Shown piece after piece: positions 56,348 to 64,000 of a stretch of DNA of 64,000 nucleotides. Origin of the DNA: Aphelenchoides besseyi (lineage: Eukaryota > Nematoda > Chromadorea > Rhabditida > Aphelenchoididae); NCBI GenBank assembly GCA_024699855.1, contig JAMPIQ010000001.1, forward strand, positions 14,384,001 through 14,448,000, written 5' to 3'. The notes beneath the pieces are model-generated. The model was given only the letters and a program-made list of their open reading frames with translations, had not been told where the DNA came from and did not search any database. Numbering within the stretch: position 1 is the stretch's first letter; each line of letters begins with the position of its first letter. Both the position numbers and the translations under genes were made by a program.

Positions 56348-58044
56348 TCAAGGCAACATCATTGCTAGATCGCCATCAAAATCGTAGAGTCTGTACTTGT
56401 TCATGTAGCCAATTGTGCGCTTCAACGAATACTCGGCTCGTTGCAAAACCGACGACATTTGAAGACGCTCAGAGCCTGACTGTTTGATCATTGCATCGAT
56501 GAAAAACAAAAAAACGGTAATGAAGGTGCTTTGTTGACAAAGAGCAAGATGAAACAATTCGAGACCCTAAAATTGAATGTCAGTGAATTAATGTCGGAAT
56601 TCAACTAACTTGTTCAAACGTGAATTTTGGCGTTTCTCCTTCGGTCAAATATAAATGTTCCAATTCGTTATAATAAGCACGAAAAGCTTCTTCGTCGGCA
56701 ATGTCTCGAATATCTCCATCAGTTGAGCAGACAAGAAACCGCGACAAATCAAAAGCTGGATTGCCGTAGGTGATCATTTGAAAGTCAATGATTGCTCCAA
56801 CTTCATCGCTCAATCCGCTTTTAGACTCCGATGATTTGCCAAAGAACACGTTGAATGGTTGGATATCTCCGTGTAGTATAGTCAGTGCACCTAAATGAGA
56901 ACTTTGATGCAAAAAGTTCATTTTCGAATCTTTTTCTTTTACGATCCATTTGTTGCTTCAGCAATGAGCACTCGTAAAGTTTACAATTCACTCAAAAAAA
57001 CAAACGTAAATGTTGCACTTTAGGACAAACTGATAACATGCAAAAGTACAAGATCATGCGAATTTTACTCTCTTTTCTTTCGAGCATCTTGTTTTTCCAC
57101 GTACCGTATTGTCGTGCTTTTTGTCGGATTGAATAGCGACCAAAGCCTTTATGGAACAGCGGTTGAACACGTTGAATCAATGGACGCAGATCTAAACATC
57201 GCAATTAAACGAAGAACTTGTTGAATATCTCACTTTGAAATGCCATCGAAAATGATAATCCTGCAGGCATCCAAGAAGTGTAGAACGTTGATAAGTGCAG
57301 ATTTTGTTCTTGACTCATCCACATACTTCGGTTTTCACTTTGTTGCTCAACATGAAATTGAAAGTTGGCAATTGCCCGCGCAACATTGCAACATTGCTCC
57401 ACCGTTGCGGTACGATGAAGTCCCAAAACCTCGAAGTCGTTGGACAGATCGTCCATAAGCAGAAAACCGAGTTGTTTCTCTTTTTGTCCACTTGTTATTG
57501 ATCGGCTCGTATACACGTCGGGCAACGGAAACGAGCCAAGTGATTGAAAACGATCGTAGAACTGACATTCCAAATTGTGACTGTGAATTATCATTTGTGC
57601 ATTTTCATCTTCTTCCTAATTCGTCTATGATTATAACTACGTTATGATAACTCACCTCAAATTCATCATTAATATTCTTGCCTTTAAACTCGTTCTCGTC
57701 ATCAACCAACGACGAAAGAGCGTTAGGCATTGGGATCTTGAGAACGCAAGAGAATTCCCGACGCTCGGGCTCGAACGTGATGTCAATCTTTAACACCAAC
57801 GACAAATAGCCGTTTCCTTTGCCACAGTTGGTTACTTTTAACTGAAAGCACAAATCCATGAAAGTTCATATCCCAAAGTTACGTTTGAAACCGCCGATCC
57901 TTGACGAACTTCTTCGAATCGTGGACATTTCGTTTGCAGCAAATCAATCAAATCAGCAGCTTTGAAGCCCGAATCTCCGACTTCAGCAGCTCGATCGAAC
58001 TGTGATCCATACGATGAGATCTGCGAAACAACGGCGGTTGACAT
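56348..58044 (-). CDS. CHK kinase-like / ecdysteroid-kinase-like protein (DUF1679 type)
   Basis: About seven exons from ATG 58044 (MSTAVVSQISSYGSQFDR) to a stop at 56348. The N lobe has GYLSLVLKIDI and FSCVLKIPMP with the candidate ATP-binding Lys. The middle has FLLMDDLSNDFEVLGLH. The catalytic loop is LTILHGDIQPFNVFF (Brenner-type HGD..P.N), followed by AIIDFQMITYGNPAFDLSR, where family members have IDWQ and the DLAR continuation. About 430 residues, normal for the group. Such kinases are expanded in nematodes and insects and phosphorylate small molecules such as ecdysteroids in insects; the substrate here is unknown. Confidence 0.82.
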
Positions 58045-58588
58045 TTCGACTATGTTGAATTAAACGTAGAGTTAGATGTGAAACAAAAATTGGCCGTTTT
58101 ATTTCGAACTTATATTCATGACTAACTAGCCATCAAACCGCCTTCTCCTATTGAAAGAGGCGGAGTTTGAAGGTTAATTTTGCACAATGGCGCCACAAAG
58201 TGCAAACGCCATTATTTTCATTTACAACCACCTGTTCTTCCTGAGTTTTCAGAATCGGCTGTAAATTTGAATTCAGTGGGGTCACGAGTGAAACTAAGTT
58301 GTAAACTTCCAGTTCTACTTATTCGTTGATATTTGTTTGCTTGCAATGTTCAAGCAATTGTTTGTTAAGAGACATCTCTCATTTTAAATGGAGACAACTT
58401 AAACACTAAAGTTGGTTTATTTGAACCTTTTGTGCAATCTTTTTTAACAAATAACTAAAAATCAATTAGACAAGAGAATAATAAGAGATTGCAATAATTG
58501 TTTTTATTTTTGCTTTCAAATCTATGCGAGATTAACAAAGAACAAAGCAGAATAAGATTCGAAGCAATAGATAAACTAGAATCATGTC
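58045..58588. other. intergenic upstream of the kinase
   Basis: AT-rich, no gene. It ends at the edge of arm B'. Confidence 0.4.
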
Positions 58589-58816
58589 TCCGAATGGACC
58601 GAGTGGTCATGCCACACACAGATTCAGGTCGCTAATCCAAGCTTTACGGTAGATTAAATCTGTGTGTTGATCGAGCAAACGGAATGGAGATTGAATAAGT
58701 GGGAAAACTAAATGGAAATTGAAATGAAAAATGATTGATAAAAAGAAGAAAGGAGTAAGTGGGAACTGGTCGATCCAACTGAATGGATCAGGGAACTCAC
58801 AAAGCTCATTTTTCCA
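58589..58816. repeat. arm B' of the inverted duplication
   Basis: Complement of 31947-32174 with about three substitutions over 228 bp. The internal hairpin is kept (ACACACAGATTCA at 58614-58626) but one substitution in the other strand shortens the perfect stem. Confidence 0.93.
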
Positions 58817-59263
58817 AATGAGCAGGATAAAGAAAGAGAATGATTGAGCAAGCAGAATGGAGCAAGTGGGAAAACATCGAGCGAAAGGAATGGGAAATTA
58901 ATAAGACAAGTGGGGGAAACTGATTGATCAAACTCAATTCCAAAGCTTATAGATCCTTCGAAAGCCGAGAAGGCGTCGACCCAACAGGCATCAAATCCCG
59001 CCTTACTGCCATCCACATAACGGCGATCAAGTGACTTGGCTCGAGGAAACGCTTGGTTCTTTATTGGGTAACCGATCGCGAGGTCATTTACAACGAGGAT
59101 ATTGTTATGTTTGGCAGCTTGTCTTCGATGCTCTTCCCGAAGTAATCAACAAGTTTTCAATTTGCATTTCGCTTTCTAAACTCATTGGATTTGGAATCAC
59201 TAGTTGTATTCGACAAATTTAAAAAACACTCAACTTCGAGATTCCTTTCGAAGAGAAAACACC
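58817..59263. other. 447-bp spacer between arms B' and A'
   Basis: This is all that separates the two arms here; the matching interval on the left is 19.3 kb. It contains no satellite monomer and no gene, only short ORFs. Confidence 0.7.
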
Positions 59264-59600
59264 GCACCAGTGCAGTAGGCAGTTAGAGTAAGAGAACACG
59301 ACACGGGCAAACAGCTGAACCTGTCGCTTTGGGTGCCATTCACCGTCCACTTCGTTTCGTTTCTGCTGCTTATTGTCAGGGTTTTAGATCCAAAAAAAAG
59401 GTACGAAGAGTTCCGAACCATTCGGTGTGTTCGGACTATCGAATTTTTGGCCCAGTTCTTGGGGACTCCCCGGAACGAACAATCTGAGGAGAAGTCTACG
59501 ATTTGAATAAGCGTCGTCAAAGATATGCAGATTCACTGGAAGCGGAAACCACGTCTATTTTCAAACTCATTTCTTCATCAGTGGCTTATAGTCGGTCGAG

Positions 59601-61806
59601 ATGTTGGAGTCGACGGATGAGATGCAGAGCGCGCTTTCTTATCCATCGGATAGCGAAGCGAGTTCGACTCAACAGGAGACTTCATTGTTGTCGATAAAAA
59701 GTTGGAGTGATGAGACGATGGAGGCGCTGGGTGCAATAGTGAGTTCCGGGTCTTTGGCGCACGAGATTGAGTTTTCAGTTGGGTAGCGATGAGGATTCTG
59801 ACTTCTTTGTTGACTTTGCCAGCTCACTTCTCTTGACAAAGCCACATGAGACGATTGTGATCGCACCCGCTCGGGATGGAGAGCAGTTGGCGATTCGGGA
59901 GATTGAGAAGAAAGTCTTGGAGTCGATCATACAGAAACGTCCGGTTGGCGACTTGCAGTTTCCGAGTGCGGACGAGACCGTGGAAGCGATCGAGTGTTCG
60001 TTGTTTCGAGTCAATCGTTGCGCTCTCGCTTACAACAACTTGGCATTGGACCAGAAATTCACGGAGCGCAAAGACGAGCACAAGCCACTGGTCATTTACG
60101 CCAAAGCGAACATTCTGGGTCTTCTGATTTGCGTCGTCTATTCAGTGAAGTCGGTGGCTGTGGATCAACTGATCGGCTTTGTTCTGAAGTGGCCGTTCGA
60201 TGTGTTGATGGATGTACGTAATTTCAGTAGTTTGATATCTGCGCCCGTTCTTTAGGTCCATGATGCGTCAATTCAGTTGGAAATGAAGGCCGTTCAGTTG
60301 ATCACCGCTCTTGCTGCCGCTCATCGAAGCGACTCCCGATCGATTGTTTTCGTGTATCATCGGATCAGTGGGTCTTCAGCTCCGATACCCACTGGAATTT
60401 TGTTCCAGAAGACTCGTGTCCGATTGTTGCTGAGATGCTGTTCAAACGAATGATCAAAGAGTTCTATGCGATCGTGAACAGCGGCCAAGTCTACTTTCTG
60501 TACGCGCACGAACTTCATCAGCTGTTGAACAGACGCACCAATTCGACGGCACAAATCGACGTGAAGATGACGAAGAAGTGGTTTTCTGTAAGTCTTTTCA
60601 CTCCGCAGCTTTCAATCAGATCGTTCAGAAGAATCGGGCCAAATACTACGCTGCTGGAGCGAGTCAACCGACGAAACGAGAGTTCTTCGATGAACAGCTG
60701 AATTCGATTGTGGAGTGGGAACCGAAGATGAAACGAGCACCTTTCTCTTCGATTTGTATTTTCGGTGGTTGGATTGGAGCAGCACCGACGAAACGAATGA
60801 ACTTGTTGAACACGTACACCGAGAAGTGGACATACAAGATGAACAGGGAAGTGCACAGCATGGATTCGGTTCCACCACTCAGTTTCTACGGTGCCACTTA
60901 CTTGTCTCGATTTGGAGCAGAAGGGACGATCTTTGTTGCTGGTGGTTTCTCCAATGGTTACACATTCAGTCAAACGGTCTATTCCATTGATGTGAATCGA
61001 TTCGTAGGTCACTCCAATCACAGCAGGTCATCGCGCAGTCTTCAGAGTTGGAGCAAAGAACGAGCAATGCATTTGACTTCGCCGCGGTGTTACTGTTCGT
61101 TGGTGGGAATTTCGGATGATCGGCTTCTTTTGTGCGGTGGTTTCAACACCGTGGAACGAGTGGCCACAACCGAGATCTTTGAATTGGGCTCAAAAGACGG
61201 CTGGACGGAGGTGTGCGAAATGAATTGTCGTCGGTTGGTTTTTGCACGCGAAATATCGACTCGTTTGTTTAGAAGCGACTCGGCATCAGCACTGATCGAC
61301 GGAAAAGTCTACATGGCCGGTGGTTATGATGGAGCGAACTTGCATGACACGGTCGAGGTCTACAATCCGCAGGTCAACAAGTGGAGTCTGCTCGAGTCGA
61401 AAATGTCGACGCGTCGATCGGCTTCTTCGGCCGTTGAGTGTCGAGGAGTTTTGGTGGTAGCCGGTGGTCAGGAAGTGACTCGTCGCACAAATGCGGTCGA
61501 GTTCTACGATCCACGAGAAGGTCGTTGGTTGAAAGTGACTCCAATGATGAGTGCACGGTTAGCTGGAACAGGATGCGCAGATTCACAGTTTTCAGTTCAA
61601 ATTTCGGTCTCTGTGTTCTCCGAGACGATCCGATTGCTTTCGGTGGCTGCATTCACAACGGACCGATTTCCAAATGCGAGTCATTCGATTGGCGTGCTAA
61701 TCGCTGGATCTCGACCACTCCATTGCCAACTCCGCGTTCCGGATTCAAAGCCTTTCGTTTGGACGAGCTCAGTTCGCAGTCGTTGTCTCGCTTCTATCAA
61801 TCTTAG
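59601..61806 (+). CDS. kelch-repeat protein, uninterrupted right copy
   Basis: Exons 59601-59738, 59779-60213, 60256 onward, to 60587, 60620-61557 and 61596-61806. A very short intron is implied around 60345-60375. Introns of 32, 38, 40 and 42 nt are needed to keep frame. The C-terminal half is a kelch propeller of about six blades, with double-Gly motifs CIFGGW, FVAGGFSNG, LLCGGFN, YMAGGYDGA, VVAGGQ and, after the 38-nt intron, IAFGGCIHNG, each followed by a Trp. The N-terminal 300 residues are helical with a Ser-rich acidic start, in the position of BTB-BACK, but no BTB motif is evident. A cullin-3 adaptor role would be a guess. It converges on the pepsin-lobe-like gene. The other copy at 9535-12278 is broken. 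Confidence 0.78.
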
Positions 61807-61887
61807 TTTCGATATAAAGACGTTCGATGGACTAGTTTTTATTCAGCAAACGGGATCACAAGAGTGTTCTCTTGAACAGTGTGCTCG

Positions 61888-62406
61888 TCAAGTGGCTCCA
61901 CAAACAGTGTGTTGGTATCTACTAGGAACTCGATAGTCGACGGGTTCGAAGATCATTGCCGCCAAATAGACCGGGCATTGGCCTCCGACTAGATACTCCT
62001 AAAATCGACATGTTGAGCGAATCGGTTTTGGGATTACCGTTTGAATGTAATCTTGTGGTGGAACGATGAGTTCATTTCCGTTGTACGTGAAAGTGAGATT
62101 GGGATAAATGGAGATGGAAACCGGATCACAGTTGATCCAAACTTTCCGTGCATTCAGCTTGTCTATGAGTGTATCGAAGACGGGTTTCGGGAAGTAGAAA
62201 AAGTTGTCGATCGGATTCTCGACGTGCACTCCAACCTTGTGATATCGGGCTGTGCTGTACTCACCGAAAGAGACTCTGAAAGCCAACCAGTAGATTAAAG
62301 TCGAAGATACTCACTGGTCAACAGAAAACTGGGTGTTGTCGTCCGTGCATATGGACGCTTCAGATGACAAATGAACGAACAGAAAGAGAAAGAAGAAGAC
62401 GACCAT
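61888..62406 (-). CDS. small secreted pepsin-lobe-like protein, right copy
   Basis: Same three-exon structure and length (519 bp from ATG 62406 to TGA 61888-61890) as the gene at 8935-9453. Signal peptide, INCDPVS and PPQDYIQ are preserved, and again there is no DTG motif. Both copies are open, so there is no sign that either has been lost since duplication. Confidence 0.6.
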
Positions 62407-62596
62407 TTTGACTCGGAAACATGTTCAGCGAACGTTCGTTTTATAGTCCCTTTGTATTTGTGGTCCAACAAAAAGTTCATTCCATAACACAAAAATGGAC
62501 CTGATAACACGGGAGTGATAATCAAACGGCTACAAAAAGTACGAAACGCCTTTGAGTTTGTGATCACTTGTTTTTTCACTGTTCAAATTTTGGTTA

Positions 62597-62963
62597 TGGA
62601 CTTTATACTGCTACTGACTGAATAAAAGAAGTGTATATAAATCTTTTGTACAAGAACTAACTCTTGTTTTCATAAAGTTTTCACATTTATTACCTAAACA
62701 TTCGAACCGTATAAGACATTAAAGGAAAAGAACGCAAAAGTCGAGGTTAAAAGAGATCATTTGAAAGAACATCTACAATCGATCAAGTAGTTAAGGCACT
62801 TAAAAGACGAATGATGAGTACAATAAGAAAACATATCAATTAAATACATCGAATAGTTAGTAGTAAAAAAATCTAGAAATCTAAACCGGTAGTTTCAAAA
62901 TGAGTTGACAAACGTGATTGAACAAAAAACACCGAATTTGAGGCAATGAACGAAAGAAATCGG
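62597..62963. other. intergenic, no gene supported
   Basis: AT-rich spacer just outside arm A'. Nothing recognised. Confidence 0.4.
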
Positions 62964-64000
62964 TTAAACAGGAGCAGGTTGCGGAATTCGTTGGGATTTC
63001 GGTACTAACGGATCCTGAGCCACCGTTCCAGTTCCCGGCTTCACAACCTTCTTCAATTTTCTTTGACCGGCCGATGCATATCGAAGCAAAAGAACAAGTG
63101 CAATAACAACAATCACAGGAACCAGAACCACGATCCACAGATTGGACGAGATATCCGAAGTATCGAATCCAACAAACGTATTGGGCACTGCCGGCGCTCG
63201 ATAGACGAAACGAGCTGTAATCGACGCTTCTCGTCCACGGAGATCGTAGTTCGTTAAATGAACTTCAACTTCGCAGTGTGTTGACTCCGGTGGAATAGCT
63301 AGTTCTACTTGTGTTGCCTTCTGAAAATGATTAATTAGATGCTGATTACTATCGCTTTTTTGATCGAGTTAAGTAAAATTGCTCATGAGTTTTCGCATCG
63401 ACACTATCTCAAGTGCACTCAAGCGGTTTTTTGCGATCAAAATCGTTGGATGCGGTCAATTGAGTACTTCGGATGAGGAACTCAAGTCGGTGGTTTTGAT
63501 CTTAAAAAGCTAATCGGCATCTTCTTTATTCCAACAAGCCAATTGACTACTCAGTTTTTGTCAAAATAGCTTTAGGTAATTTGCGACATGTTAGAAGGGA
63601 CAAAATGGTTACAAGCAAAAACTGAACTGCGCCATGTGGTCAATAAGCTGACAAACATCTTATAAACTGTATATAGAACTTACCGCCGTCAAATACAAAG
63701 TCGTTTCTTCCAAACCGCATTCTTCTTTGTAATCAGCCACCGGTTCATATAGAAGTTCGTAGAGCAGAACATGTCGAGCTTCAACAGATGGACGCCATGA
63801 GACAATAACCGTTGAGTTTTCGGTGGAAATTCGAATGTCCAGATCCTGAACGGGTTCCGGGTCGCACTGCAAACTTCCAGCACCAAAAACATCAGAACAA
63901 GAAATCGTCTTGAAACGGCTAGTAAATACGGGGCTGACTGTCGATTCGACAACACGATTCTCAACCGAATTGCCGATTGTAACCAGATTTCCGGCTGGAC
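62964..64000 (-). CDS. single-pass membrane protein with fibronectin-III domain, 5' end outside window
   Basis: The coding sequence enters from the right edge. An exon to about 63686 encodes a fibronectin type III-like domain: PVQDLDIRISTENSTVIVSW, then LLYELLYEP, with paired Cys. A 366-nt intron (long for this window) leads to an exon at about 63321 with further extracellular beta strands (CEVEVHLTNYDL). One transmembrane helix (LWIVVLVPVIVVIALVLLLRY) spans about 63080-63145. A short basic, Pro-rich cytoplasmic tail ends at TAA 62964-62966. The topology suggests a type I receptor or adhesion protein; the ectodomain upstream is unseen. Confidence 0.72.

Larger units (their letters stand above)
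59264..62596. repeat. arm A' of the inverted duplication
   Basis: Complement of 8745-12614 without the 530-bp element, about 99% identical. It contains the uninterrupted kelch gene and a second copy of the pepsin-lobe-like gene. It ends at TGGTTA (62591-62596). Confidence 0.95.

Overview
The window reads as nuclear DNA of a small-genome invertebrate, most likely a nematode. Genes are compact and close together, and introns are mostly 35-60 nt with GT...TTTCAG borders. There is one candidate operon (METTL16-like, an unknown gene, TRAPPC9-like) with trans-splice-type spacing. The families present (CHK-type kinase, BTB, two-RRM hnRNP, RTE-type LINE, DD37D mariner) fit that group. I cannot name the species. 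No prokaryotic, CRISPR or phage-type system was seen.

Layout. 1-8.7 kb: a possible 3' gene end, a tRNA-Arg(ACG), a multi-exon gene with C2H2-like fingers and a BTB gene. 8.745-12.614 kb: arm A of a large inverted duplication, carrying a small secreted protein that resembles a pepsin C-terminal lobe, and a kelch gene broken by a 530-bp MITE-like insertion. 12.6-18.5 kb: about 100 copies of a 56-bp satellite. 18.5-22.3 kb: an ORF with a possible Ulp1-like C terminus, damaged by a frameshift and split by a DD37D mariner that looks intact. 23.6-24.3 kb: a small membrane protein. 25.1-28.2 kb: a broken unrecognised gene followed by an AT-rich fragment of a polinton/adintovirus-type DNA polymerase B that contains a solo LTR. 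28.7-31.9 kb: an RTE-like LINE with two visible lesions. 31.9-32.2 kb: a satellite remnant and arm B.

32.2-58.6 kb is ordinary single-copy sequence: a HAD hydrolase, a four-TM protein, RFWD3-like and tandem-BRCT genes, TRAPPC9, an unknown gene, METTL16, an hnRNP A/B-type protein, prolyl oligopeptidase and a CHK-like kinase. 58.6-62.6 kb holds the inverted copies B' and A', where the kelch gene is not interrupted. The window ends in a fibronectin-III single-pass membrane protein, cut at the 64-kb edge.

The most notable feature is the architecture. A and B on the left are matched in inverted order by B' and A' on the right at about 98-99% identity, around 26.4 kb of unique genes. A and B are 19.3 kb apart on the left, whereas B' and A' are only 447 bp apart on the right. 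The extra 19 kb has satellite at both edges and is filled with mobile and decayed sequence. The right arm also preserves the empty site of the MITE, which proves the insertion and its 8-bp target duplication. The first codons of the Ulp1-like ORF match the satellite monomer, suggesting that one arose from the other. All homology calls come from reading motifs; no search was run.
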